Assembly (NCBI GenBank): GCA_951812665.1
Contig: CATOST010000002.1
Coordinates: 1-64,000, forward strand
From: an uncultured Acidobacteriota bacterium
GTDB taxonomy: Bacteria; Acidobacteriota; UBA6911; RPQK01; JAJDTT01
DNA: 64,000 nucleotides
Direction: 5' to 3'
A model generated the notes under the pieces. It searched no databases and had not been told where the DNA came from. It worked only from the letters and a program-made list of their open reading frames with translations. Of this stretch, positions 28,746 through 37,187 are shown one piece after another (the first letter of the stretch is position 1; the number at the start of each line of letters is the position of its first letter). Both the position numbers and the translations under genes were made by a program.

Positions 28746-28792
28746 GAGTCCGCTTTGGACAGGTCAGGGCAGTCCAGCCGCAGCAGTCTCAT

Positions 28793-28953
28793 AGCAGCCC
28801 GTGGTAAAAGTCGTCCCGGCATGCGACCGCCCCTGCATCCCGGCGGGCTGCATTGCTATCGGCTCACAGACTCCCGGCAGGCTCCCTCATCGCGCCTGGT
28901 CCGGCGTGCGCAGGACCGGTCCCGGTGCTCGCGAGACTTTCACCACGGACTGC
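28793..28953 (+). repeat. Dispersed intergenic element, family A, copy 3
   Basis: CAGCCCGTGGTAAAAGTC at the left (28795-28812) and GACTTTCACCACGGACTG at the right (about 28935-28952) are inverted repeats matching at 16 of 18 positions. The interior aligns with copies 1 and 2 throughout, with GCGCCTGGTCCGGC shared. It splits mreD from mrdA inside the cell-shape operon and ends 20 bases before the mrdA start. Confidence 0.85.
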
Positions 28954-28972
28954 CGGGGGTCCATCGGTAGTC

Positions 28973-30790
28973 ATGCCCATCTATCAGGACAATTCACTCT
29001 GCCGGCTTCGTCTGAGATGGATCCGCCGCCTTCTGGTCATCTTGTTTCTGGGGCTGTTCCTGAAACTTTGGCATCTGACCGTCGTCGATTTCACGCAGCA
29101 TAGCGTGGCCGCGGAGCGCAACCGCGCTCGTACGATCCCCATCAGGGCCCCCCGCGGAGTGATCTACGATCGCGACGGGCGGGTATTGGCGAGCAGCGTG
29201 AACTCGTTCAGCCTGGTTTGTTATCGGAGCGAGGCGTCAAACTTGGAGGCCACCGTGGACTTTCTGGTCCAGGGACTTGGTCTTGACAGACAGAGTCTGG
29301 AGCAGCGCCTCGCCGTGACCGACGGCTATTCCCCGTATCAACCGCTGGTGGTCAAGAAGAGCCTGGCCCTGGCGGAGGTGGCCTATCTCCTCTCCCGGAA
29401 AGGCGAGCATCCGGAATTGGATGTTCTGGCCGAACCGAGACGGTCGTACCCGTACGGTGAAATGGCCGCACATGTCCTGGGTTACGTGGGCGAGGCCTCC
29501 CGGGTTCAACTGGAGACCGCGGAGTTTTCCGATTTCAGGGCCGGCGACATCGTGGGAAAGTACGCCGTCGAACGGGTCTACAATCATCATCTGGCGGGCC
29601 GGAACGGATCCCGGAAAATACTCGTCGACAGCCTGGGACGCACCATCGACGAGTTGGCGCGTGTCCCTCCCGAGGAGGGGTCCGCGCTGGAGCTCACGCT
29701 TGATCTTGACCTGCAGCTCGCGGCTGAAGGGCAACTCGGCGGCAGGCGGGGAGCGGTGGTTGCCTTCGATCCCCGAAACGGCGAGATATTGGCCATGGTG
29801 AGTCAACCGGCTTTCGACCCGAACCGGTTTGCAGCCCGAATCAGCCGACGGGAATGGAATCGTCTCGTCGGAGACGAACACCATCCACTCCAGAACCGGG
29901 CGCTCCAGAGTACGTTTGCCCCGGGGTCGGTCTTCAAGTTGGTGGTGGCGCTCGCCGGTCTGGAATTGGGGGGTATCGATCCGAAGCGGTCCTATTTTTG
30001 CGGCGGCGGCGTAACTCTGTACGGGCATCATTTCCGATGCTGGAAGAAGGGTGGGCATGGATCCGTTTCGCTCCGGGAAGCGATCCGCAGCTCGTGCAAT
30101 GTGTACTTTTACCAACTCGGAAAGAGCCTGGGCATCGATCTGATCTCCGGTTTCGGACACGCCATCGGCCTCGACCGGCCAACCGGAATCGACTTGGTGG
30201 GGGAGGTCGCCGGATTGGTCCCGTCCAAGGAATGGAAACGGCGGACCTACCGGCAGAAGTGGTATCGCGGGGAAACAGTTTCTGTCTCCATCGGTCAAGG
30301 CCCGGTCCACCTGACGCCACTTCAACTGGCTCGGATGGTCGGCATCCTGGCCACCGGAGCGGCCGCTCCCCTGCATCTGGCCCGGAACCAGCTCCCCCGG
30401 GGGCGGCCGGCAAGAAACACGCCTGCCATCAAACTCTCGAGTGACAACCTCGACTTGGTGCGGGAAGCCATGTGGGAGGTGGTGAATCGATTTGGCACCG
30501 GCCGAGCCGCTCAGGTCAACGGCTTCGACGTGTGTGGAAAGACGGGAACGGCGCAGACCATTGGCCGGGCGGGCCTCTCGAAGCTTGCCGCGGGGCAAGC
30601 CTCCCGGTTCACTGCCAATGCCTGGTTCGTGGGTTTTGCTCCCCAGAAGTTTCCCCAGATCGCCGTGGTTGTCCTGGTGGAAGCCGGCGGCTCGGGCGGA
30701 GCTGTGGCAGCTCCGATTGCAGCAAAAATTCTGCAGGTGTTCCACCAAAAACGGGGTCCCGGCCGGATTATGGAAATGGCGAGGCAATAG
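28973..30790 (+). CDS. mrdA: Penicillin-binding protein 2 (elongation transpeptidase)
   Basis: Crosslinks peptidoglycan during elongation, with RodA. The 605-residue protein has one N-terminal membrane helix (LLVILFLGLFLKLWHL), the pedestal motif APRGVIYDRDGRVLASS, and a transpeptidase domain with SxxK at STFAPGSVFK, SxN at SSCN and KTG at CGKTGTAQ. ATG 28973 (MPIYQDNSLCRLRLRW) is chosen; the longer frame from 28853 runs through the repeat. Six bases separate it from rodA. Confidence 0.95.
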   Translation: MPIYQDNSLCRLRLRWIRRLLVILFLGLFLKLWHLTVVDFTQHSVAAERNRARTIPIRAPRGVIYDRDGRVLASSVNSFSLVCYRSEASNLEATVDFLVQGLGLDRQSLEQRLAVTDGYSPYQPLVVKKSLALAEVAYLLSRKGEHPELDVLAEPRRSYPYGEMAAHVLGYVGEASRVQLETAEFSDFRAGDIVGKYAVERVYNHHLAGRNGSRKILVDSLGRTIDELARVPPEEGSALELTLDLDLQLAAEGQLGGRRGAVVAFDPRNGEILAMVSQPAFDPNRFAARISRREWNRLVGDEHHPLQNRALQSTFAPGSVFKLVVALAGLELGGIDPKRSYFCGGGVTLYGHHFRCWKKGGHGSVSLREAIRSSCNVYFYQLGKSLGIDLISGFGHAIGLDRPTGIDLVGEVAGLVPSKEWKRRTYRQKWYRGETVSVSIGQGPVHLTPLQLARMVGILATGAAAPLHLARNQLPRGRPARNTPAIKLSSDNLDLVREAMWEVVNRFGTGRAAQVNGFDVCGKTGTAQTIGRAGLSKLAAGQASRFTANAWFVGFAPQKFPQIAVVVLVEAGGSGGAVAAPIAAKILQVFHQKRGPGRIMEMARQ

Positions 30791-30796
30791 CAGTCC

Positions 30797-31882
30797 ATGA
30801 TACGGCGGCGTTTTCGCGCGAGGCTGGATCCGGTTTTGTTGATTCTGGTATTGGCGCTCGCGCTGATGGGGGGCATGGGTGTCTACAGCGCTGCGGAACC
30901 TGGCTCCAGCGGGCTCTTTATGCGGCAACTTATCTGGATTGCCCTGGGTATCGGCGCCTGTGCAGTTCTGGTCAGCCTGGATTACCGGCTGTACACGGAC
31001 TATGCCCCGGTCTGGTACTGCGGAAGTCTGGTGCTCCTGGTTCTGGTCCTGCTCTATGGTTCCGAAATCAACGGCAGCCGAAGCTGGCTGGTGCTGGGTC
31101 CGGTTCATTTTCAACCTTCCGAGGTGGGCAAGCTGGCGGTCCTTTTGACGCTGGCGAACTCCTTGGCCAACCTGAACCGGCGGCATCCCGGGGCCTGGCA
31201 GCTCCTGAAGGTGGGATTTCTGACGTTGGTTCCCATGGTCCTCGTCGTTCTTCAAGGCGATTTGGGAACGGCACTCATGTACCTGCCCATTATGCTGGGT
31301 ATTGTGGTGGTGGCGGGCCTGCGGAAACGGGTCCTGGTCTGGTGCTTGCTTGCTGTTTTGGGGGTCTCCCCCGCCGTCTGGATTTACCTGAAGGACTATC
31401 AGAAGCAGCGAATCCTGACCACGCTCGATCCCGAGTTGGATCCCCAGGGGGTCGGCTACCAGACTCGGCAATCCCAGATCGCCATTGGGTCAGGCGGCGT
31501 TTTCGGGAGAGGAATCGGCCAGGGCAGCCAGAGTCACTTCGGTTTTGTCCCGGAAATTCACTCGGATTTCATTTTCTCGCTTATGGCCGAGGAGACGGGC
31601 CTGATCGGCGCTGGAACCATTTTGCTGTTGTATCTGCTGGTCCTGATGAGGCTGATTCGCATCGCCGTCGAGGCGCGCGACCGGACCGTGATCCTGGTGG
31701 TCACGGGCGTGGTCAGCATGATCTCTTCCCATGTTCTGGTGAACGTGGGAATGACACTTGGACTCTTGCCGCCGATCGGCATCCCCCTCCCTCTTCTCAG
31801 CTACGGGGGATCCTTCACGATCGTCACCTTCTCGGCTCTGGGCGTCGCACTCAGCGCCCAGTCTCAGAGTTACGTGAACTGA
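30797..31882 (+). CDS. rodA: Peptidoglycan glycosyltransferase RodA
   Basis: SEDS-family polymerase of the elongasome. The 361-residue protein is hydrophobic with about ten helices. It carries NGSRSWLVLGPVHFQPSEVGKLAVLLTLA, VLQGDLGTALMYLPIML, the conserved QSQIAIGSGGVFGRGIGQGSQSHFGFVPEIHSDFIFSLMAEETGLIGA and GIPLPLLSYGGSFTIV, all SEDS hallmarks. Last gene of the mre-mrd cluster; no clear terminator was seen after it. The 250 bases to the next gene hold one candidate promoter. Confidence 0.96.
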   Translation: MIRRRFRARLDPVLLILVLALALMGGMGVYSAAEPGSSGLFMRQLIWIALGIGACAVLVSLDYRLYTDYAPVWYCGSLVLLVLVLLYGSEINGSRSWLVLGPVHFQPSEVGKLAVLLTLANSLANLNRRHPGAWQLLKVGFLTLVPMVLVVLQGDLGTALMYLPIMLGIVVVAGLRKRVLVWCLLAVLGVSPAVWIYLKDYQKQRILTTLDPELDPQGVGYQTRQSQIAIGSGGVFGRGIGQGSQSHFGFVPEIHSDFIFSLMAEETGLIGAGTILLLYLLVLMRLIRIAVEARDRTVILVVTGVVSMISSHVLVNVGMTLGLLPPIGIPLPLLSYGGSFTIVTFSALGVALSAQSQSYVN

Positions 31883-32010
31883 GCCGCCGCTAGTTGGCCG
31901 CCCGGTCGACCCACGCCGATTCTCCCCGCGTTTCTCTGGTTCCGATATTCGGAGTCGCCCGCCGGAGCTGCAGTGTTCCAACGGGAGGACGGAAGCCGTT
32001 GCGCGAGCGT

Positions 32011-32022
32011 TGAGGGTATAAT
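32011..32022 (+). promoter_or_regulatory. Candidate -10 element upstream of rng
   Basis: TATAAT at 32017-32022 within GAGGGTATAATGAG, about 110 bases before rng. No good -35 at the right spacing was found. It is the only promoter-like signal seen in the 250-base gap 31883-32133. Confidence 0.3.
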
Positions 32023-32133
32023 GAGTGCGGATACGACGCGTCGGCGCGGACGGAGGCAGACCTGAGCTGGCGGCCGCCAGACGATTTCGTTCTCTTCACC
32101 GGTCCCGCTGCAGGATCGTTTCCCGAGGGAGCA

Positions 32134-33966
32134 ATGATCAAGGAACTCATCATCGGCTCGACTCCACTCGAGATGACGATCGCACTCCTGGAAGACGGTA
32201 AGGTTGCGGAAGTCTTCATCGAGAGGGAAAAGACCAGGGGCATACTGGGCAACATCTACAAGGGCCGCGTGACCAAGATCCTGCCGGGGATGCAGGCGGC
32301 TTTTGTGGACGTCGGCTTGGGCCGCAGTGGGTTTCTCTTTGTCTCGGACTTCCTGGAAGAAAAGCGTCCCGGCGTCGAGGAGGGTTTGGGGGCGCAGGCT
32401 GAGGCCGATTGGGCGGCGGTCACCGAAAGTCCAGGGTCCATCTCAGAACCGCTGCCGGTCCGCTCCGGCGGGAGCGAGCTCTCATCCGAAGGATCGCTCC
32501 GGACTTCTATTCTCCCCTTCCGAATCACTCCGGATCGCGGAATCGGTCCGGAGAGCGTTGCAGTGGGGACGGCCGCCGCCGGCTGGTCTCCCCAGATCCT
32601 GCCCGAGCGGTTGAGTGGATTCGATTCTCCTTCGCCAGGCCCGGGCGGAAGCGGCGCGGGCGGGTCGGGCGGCGACAGGGGCAACGGCAGCGCCGGAAAT
32701 TCGGCTCAGAGGAATCGGAGCCGCAAGCGGCGGGGCAGCAGATCTATGACTCCTCTGCCCATCGGGAGCGTGCTTCAGGAAAATCAGGAGATTCTGGTTC
32801 AAATCGCCAAGGAGCCGATCGGCAGGAAGGGGGCTCGCATTACTTCCCATGTGGCGTTTCCTGGCCGGTACCTGGTTTATATGCCCACCGTCAGCCACGT
32901 CGGCGTGTCACGGCGAATCGTGTCCGATGAGGAACGACGGCGGTTGAGGGGGCTGATCCGTGAATTGCGGCGCGATTTTTCCAAAGGTGGCTTTATCGTA
33001 CGAACGGTGGCGGAGAACCATTCGGAGGAGGAGTTGAGGCGTGATATGGAATACCTCACCCGGCTCTGGGAGCAGGTCAAGAGGAAGGGTCAACGGGCGG
33101 CGGCGCCGGCGCTGCTCTACTCCGAGTCGAGCCTGTCGCAGAGGGTGGTGCGAGACTATCTTTCCGCGGACTTTCGCCATGTCTACATCGACGATGAGGA
33201 GGAATACGAAAGGACGTTGGAGATGGTTCGGCGTCTGAGTCCCGAACTGGTCTCGCGAATCAAGCTGTACCCCAAGGACTCGGATATTCTGGAAGACTAC
33301 AAGATCGGCGTAGAGATCGAAAAGGCGTTGCGCCCGAAGGTCTGGTTGAAGAGCGGCGGCCACATCGTGATCAATCAGACTGAGGCGCTGGTCGCTATCG
33401 ACGTCAACACCGGCCGCTATGTGGGTAAGACCGATTCTCTGGAGGACACGATCACCAGGACAAACCTGGAGGTCGTCAAGGAGCTGGTGCGCCAGATCCG
33501 GCTCCGCAACATCGGCGGAATCATCATCATCGATTTCATTGACATGTCCGACAGCGCGAACCGGCGGCAGGTTCTGGATTCGCTCCGCCGGGAGTTGTCC
33601 AAAGACAAGGCTCCGTTCAAGATTCTCGATTTCAACGAGTTCGGGTTGGTGGCACTGACCCGGAAACGGGACAAGCAGTCCCTGGAGAGGACGCTCTCGC
33701 AAAAGTGTACGGTCTGTGAGGGCACCGGCCTGACCCGTTCCGTCCGCACCGTCTGCTACTCCGTTCATCACCAGGTGCAGAGGATGCTTCCCCTCTCTGC
33801 GGACGCCAAGTCGATGACCATACGTTGCCATCCGGAGATCGGGAAGGCGTTGCGGGGAGGGGAAAACGCGGTGCTCAAGGAAATCAGGAAGATGACGGGA
33901 CAGAAAGTTCGGGTCAAGACGGACCCGCTGCTTCCGATCGAACAGTTCAAGGTGATTGGAAATTGA
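32134..33966 (+). CDS. rng: Ribonuclease G/E family endoribonuclease
   Basis: RNase involved in rRNA processing and mRNA decay. The 610-residue protein starts MIKELIIGSTPLEMTIALLEDGK. Its S1 domain (GNIYKGRVTKILPGMQAAFVDVGLGRSGFLF) is interrupted at about residues 72-205 by a low-complexity Gly/Ser/Arg/Pro-rich stretch, then resumes with PLPIGSVLQENQEILVQIAKEPIGRKGARIT. The catalytic Asp motifs VAIDVNTGRYVGK and IIIDFIDM and the zinc-link CTVCEGTGL are present. It lacks the long C-terminal scaffold of RNase E, so RNase G is the better name. Confidence 0.92.
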   Translation: MIKELIIGSTPLEMTIALLEDGKVAEVFIEREKTRGILGNIYKGRVTKILPGMQAAFVDVGLGRSGFLFVSDFLEEKRPGVEEGLGAQAEADWAAVTESPGSISEPLPVRSGGSELSSEGSLRTSILPFRITPDRGIGPESVAVGTAAAGWSPQILPERLSGFDSPSPGPGGSGAGGSGGDRGNGSAGNSAQRNRSRKRRGSRSMTPLPIGSVLQENQEILVQIAKEPIGRKGARITSHVAFPGRYLVYMPTVSHVGVSRRIVSDEERRRLRGLIRELRRDFSKGGFIVRTVAENHSEEELRRDMEYLTRLWEQVKRKGQRAAAPALLYSESSLSQRVVRDYLSADFRHVYIDDEEEYERTLEMVRRLSPELVSRIKLYPKDSDILEDYKIGVEIEKALRPKVWLKSGGHIVINQTEALVAIDVNTGRYVGKTDSLEDTITRTNLEVVKELVRQIRLRNIGGIIIIDFIDMSDSANRRQVLDSLRRELSKDKAPFKILDFNEFGLVALTRKRDKQSLERTLSQKCTVCEGTGLTRSVRTVCYSVHHQVQRMLPLSADAKSMTIRCHPEIGKALRGGENAVLKEIRKMTGQKVRVKTDPLLPIEQFKVIGN

Positions 33967-34862
33967 CTGCGTTCGATCCGGAAAATGCGCTGCGTTCAGA
34001 ACCGTCGCACGGTGACGACGCGGGAAATGCGGACTGCCATCATCATTTTCGGAAGCTCGTGGAGTTGATGGATACGCTGAGGGGGCCCGGCGGCTGTCCG
34101 TGGGATCGGGAGCAAACGCCCGAAACCCTCAAGGCGATGCTGATCGAAGAGAGCTACGAGGTCTTGGAGGCGTTGGATTGGTCGTCGCCGGCCGCGCTGT
34201 GTGACGAGTTGGGAGACCTGTTGTTGCAAATCGTCTTTCACAGTCGGATCGCCAAAGAGAGAGGCGAGTTCGATATCGACGACGTCTGCAGGACCATCCA
34301 CCAGAAGATGGTCCGCCGGCATCCCCACGTCTTCGGGCAGGCTCGTTTCGAGTCGAGCGAGGAATTGTTGAGGGAATGGGAACGAATCAAGGCCGGTGAG
34401 AAGAAAGATCGCGGCCAGTGTGAGGAACGGATGTCTCTGTTGGAGACCTTGCCGGATCGATTGCCTGCCCTTTACGCTACCTATCAGATGTCGGCCAAGG
34501 CCGCTCGAGTCGGCTTCGATTGGCCGAGTCTGGAGGCTGTGGGCGACAAGGTCATGGAGGAATTCCAGGAATTGGCGAACGCCGTGCGCAAGGGAAACGA
34601 AACGGATATCAGGGAAGAAATCGGTGATTTTCTCTTTGCCGCCATCAACGTCGCTCGGTTCCTCCAAGTCGACCCGGAGACTTCACTGAATCGGGCCAAC
34701 CGCAAATTTTCGGATCGCTACCGAGCCCTGGAAGAGCACTTCTCTCGACAGGGCAGGGCGCTGGCAGAGGTCGGGCCGGAGGAAATGGAGCGGCAATGGC
34801 AGAGCCAGAAGCAGGTGCTCGGAGCTGACGGCAAGGCCTCGAGCTCGGTGTCAAGGAAATGA
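33963..34862 (+). CDS. mazG: Nucleoside triphosphate pyrophosphohydrolase MazG
   Basis: Hydrolyses (d)NTPs to monophosphates, a house-cleaning role. The 299-residue protein has two MazG units: RGPGGCPWDREQTPETLKAMLIEESYEVLEAL with DELGDLLLQIVFHSRIA, and GFDWPSLEAVGDKVMEEFQEL with EEIGDFLFAAINVARFL. TTG 33963 overlaps the rng stop (TTGA) and is the likeliest start; the longer frame to 33825 lies inside rng. The end overlaps the dehydrogenase start. Confidence 0.93.
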   Translation: MTAFDPENALRSEPSHGDDAGNADCHHHFRKLVELMDTLRGPGGCPWDREQTPETLKAMLIEESYEVLEALDWSSPAALCDELGDLLLQIVFHSRIAKERGEFDIDDVCRTIHQKMVRRHPHVFGQARFESSEELLREWERIKAGEKKDRGQCEERMSLLETLPDRLPALYATYQMSAKAARVGFDWPSLEAVGDKVMEEFQELANAVRKGNETDIREEIGDFLFAAINVARFLQVDPETSLNRANRKFSDRYRALEEHFSRQGRALAEVGPEEMERQWQSQKQVLGADGKASSSVSRK

Positions 34863-35896
34863 TGAAGGCGCTGGTCCTGAACGAATACAAGAGGCTGGAC
34901 CTGATGGAGGTCCCGAGCCCCGATGCCGCGCCCGACGAGGTGCTGGTGCGGGTGCGCTCGTGCGGGATCTGCGGAAGCGACGTGCACGGCTACGACGGAA
35001 GCTCCGGCCGCCGGGTCCCGCCGGTGATCATGGGCCACGAGGCCTCGGGCGTAGTCGCAAGGGTGGGAAGCGCAGTACGCGGCTTCGACCCAGGCGAACG
35101 GGTCACCTTTGACTCGATGATCTGCTGCCGGAACTGCCTTTTCTGCCGAGAAGGCCGGCCCAACCTCTGCCAGGACCGGCGCGTGCTCGGTGTCTCCTGC
35201 GATGATTATCGGCGCCACGGGGCATTTGCCGAATACGTGGCCGTGCCGAACCACATCGTGTTCCGGGTGCCTGACGGTGTCAGCTTCGACGAGGCTGCCA
35301 TGGTGGAACCGGTCTCGGTCGCGGTGCATGCCGCCGCGCGCGCCAACCCGTCGCTCGGGGACAGGGCGCTGGTAGTGGGAGCGGGGATGATCGGCCTGCT
35401 GACGATCCAGGCGCTGCGCAGCGCCGGCTGCGGCCGGGTCTTCGTGGTCGACCTGGCGGCCGACCGCCTGCGACTGGCGAAGGAACTTGGAGCCGACGAG
35501 ACCGTCCGGTCCGGCGACGGGAAGGACGTGCCGGCGGTCGTGAGGGAGCTCACCGGCGGTCTCGGGGCAGACCTGGTCATGGAGGCCGTGGGGGTCGACG
35601 CCACCGTATCGATGTCGATCGACAGCGTGCGCAAGGGAGGGAGGGTCGTCCTGATCGGTAATATCGCGTCGACCGTCAGCTTCGGCTTGCAGAGCGTCGT
35701 GACTCGTGAAATCGACGTGCTCGGCTCCTGCGCGTCTTCCAACGACTACCCTGCCTGCCTGGACTTGATGCGGCGCGGCGCCATCCGGGTGCGGCCGGTG
35801 CTGAGCGCCTCGGTACCGCTGGAACGCGGGCAGGAAATGTTCGACCGGCTGTACGCGCGCGAGCCGGGGCTGACCAAGGTCATCCTTCAGCCTTGA
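34859..35896 (+). CDS. Zinc-dependent medium-chain alcohol/polyol dehydrogenase
   Basis: A 345-residue MDR enzyme. CGICGSDVHGYDG gives the catalytic cysteine, GHEASG the histidine and glutamate, CRNCLFCREGRPNLC the structural zinc site, and VVGAGMIGLLTIQALRSAGC the NAD(P) fold. It is nearest to the sorbitol/threonine/galactitol-phosphate dehydrogenase branch; substrate is unknown. It overlaps mazG by four bases, but its codons look richer in G and C at third positions than its neighbours and its function is unrelated, so it may be a later arrival in the operon. Confidence 0.88.
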   Translation: MMKALVLNEYKRLDLMEVPSPDAAPDEVLVRVRSCGICGSDVHGYDGSSGRRVPPVIMGHEASGVVARVGSAVRGFDPGERVTFDSMICCRNCLFCREGRPNLCQDRRVLGVSCDDYRRHGAFAEYVAVPNHIVFRVPDGVSFDEAAMVEPVSVAVHAAARANPSLGDRALVVGAGMIGLLTIQALRSAGCGRVFVVDLAADRLRLAKELGADETVRSGDGKDVPAVVRELTGGLGADLVMEAVGVDATVSMSIDSVRKGGRVVLIGNIASTVSFGLQSVVTREIDVLGSCASSNDYPACLDLMRRGAIRVRPVLSASVPLERGQEMFDRLYAREPGLTKVILQP

Positions 35897-35961
35897 CCGC
35901 GGTTCGCCGCGCGGGAAACCTGGGCGCTGCCGAAGTGACGGACGAAGAGGGGGGCGAATTC

Positions 35962-36393
35962 ATGACGGGAGATTCAGGCCAGGGAGGATTCAAGGTTCAG
36001 GATCGAAGGATCTTCTCCGAGGAAGGAGAGTTGCGAGCGTCCCACCCGGAGAAGGCATCGAAGACGGTGGAGAAAAGCAAGGCCGAGACCGACGCCAGGG
36101 AGTCGCGGCCTCCCGGGGCAGGCGAGGCTTCCGGTGAAGCGGCGATCGATTTTTCCGGCTTCGTCCTGTCTCTGGCCACCACCGGCATGGTTCATCTGGG
36201 TGCCATTCCTGACCCGGTGACCGGCAAGATACAGGAGAACCTTCCGGGCGCCCGGCAGATGATTGAAATCCTGTCGGTGCTGAGGGACAAGACTCGAGGG
36301 AATCTGTCAGCGGAGGAGGAGCGGCTGTTGGACGGTCTGATCTACGAGATGCAGATGAGTGTCATGAGGCAGTCCAACTCGATCAAGCTGTGA
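35962..36393 (+). CDS. DUF1844-domain protein
   Basis: A 143-residue protein of unknown function. The first 70 residues are charged and probably disordered; the C-terminal part IDFSGFVLSLATTGMVHLGAIPDPVTGKIQENLPGARQMIEILSVLRDKTRGNLSAEE with LLDGLIYEMQMSVMR is the DUF1844 core, common in Acidobacteriota and deltaproteobacteria. ATG 35962 with GAGGGGGGCG upstream is preferred to TTG 35893. It overlaps the next gene by GTGA, so the two are probably translated together. Confidence 0.85.
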   Translation: MTGDSGQGGFKVQDRRIFSEEGELRASHPEKASKTVEKSKAETDARESRPPGAGEASGEAAIDFSGFVLSLATTGMVHLGAIPDPVTGKIQENLPGARQMIEILSVLRDKTRGNLSAEEERLLDGLIYEMQMSVMRQSNSIKL

Positions 36394-37145
36394 TGCGGGT
36401 GACGTTTCTGGGAACCGGGACCTCCCGCGGGATTCCCGTCATTGGCTGTGATTGCAAGGTTTGCCGGTCGGACGACCCGAAAAACCATCGGCTCCGGAGT
36501 TCGCTCCTGATCCAGGGCAAGGTGACGCTCGTCATCGATACTTCCGTCGACTTCCGGCTTCAGATGCTGCGGTACGGAGTTCGTCACCTCGACGCCCTCC
36601 TCTATACCCATTCTCACGTGGACCATATTCTCGGCCTCGACGACGTCTACCCCTTCAACATGTGGTCGGAGCGGACGGTACCCGCCTATGGGAGCAAAGC
36701 CACCCTCAAAGAGATCGCGGTGACCTTTCGGCACCTTTTCGACGGAAAGGGATATCCCGGCGTTCCCAGCGTCGAGCTGATTCCGGTGGCCGGAAGGTTC
36801 CAAGTGGGGAGCCTGGAGATCGAACCCATCGACCTCATGCATGGCCGCATGCCGGTGCTGGGTTTCCGGATCGGACGCTTCGCCTACCTGACCGATGTGA
36901 GCTACATTCCGGAGGTCAGCTTCGAGCGCCTCCGAGGGGTAGAGTGCCTGGTGCTGGACGGCCTGCGCTATCAGAGTCATCCAACCCACTTCAGCCTGCC
37001 GGAAGCGGTCGAGGCAGCGGCTCGTATTGGGCCCGAGCGAACCTATCTGGTCCACATCTGCCACGAAGTGGACCACGACGAGGGGAATGCCTACCTTCCG
37101 GATTCAGTCAGTCTGGCCCATGACGGTCTGGTCCTGGAGGTATGA
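36390..37145 (+). CDS. Metallo-beta-lactamase-fold hydrolase, PhnP-like phosphodiesterase
   Basis: A 251-residue enzyme with FLGTGTSRGIPVIGCDCKVC, RSSLLIQ, the metal motif THSHVDHILGLDD, a later HGRMPVLGFRIG and YLTDVSYIP. The start resembles PhnP and other MBL phosphodiesterases, which hydrolyse cyclic phosphate esters. No phosphonate genes are near, so the true substrate is unknown. Start GTG 36390 or ATG 36393 overlaps the DUF1844 stop. Confidence 0.88.
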   Translation: MMRVTFLGTGTSRGIPVIGCDCKVCRSDDPKNHRLRSSLLIQGKVTLVIDTSVDFRLQMLRYGVRHLDALLYTHSHVDHILGLDDVYPFNMWSERTVPAYGSKATLKEIAVTFRHLFDGKGYPGVPSVELIPVAGRFQVGSLEIEPIDLMHGRMPVLGFRIGRFAYLTDVSYIPEVSFERLRGVECLVLDGLRYQSHPTHFSLPEAVEAAARIGPERTYLVHICHEVDHDEGNAYLPDSVSLAHDGLVLEV

Positions 37146-37187
37146 CTCGAGTTGCCGCCACCACGACCTCCCGCATCGTGAAAGAAC

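Noticed and set aside
28755-28970. Short frames over the mreD-mrdA gap
   Set aside because: They read through family A copy 3; mrdA has its own ATG at 28973.
33825-33962. MazG start at 33825
   Set aside because: It would overlap 140 bases of rng; TTG 33963 coupled to the rng stop fits better.
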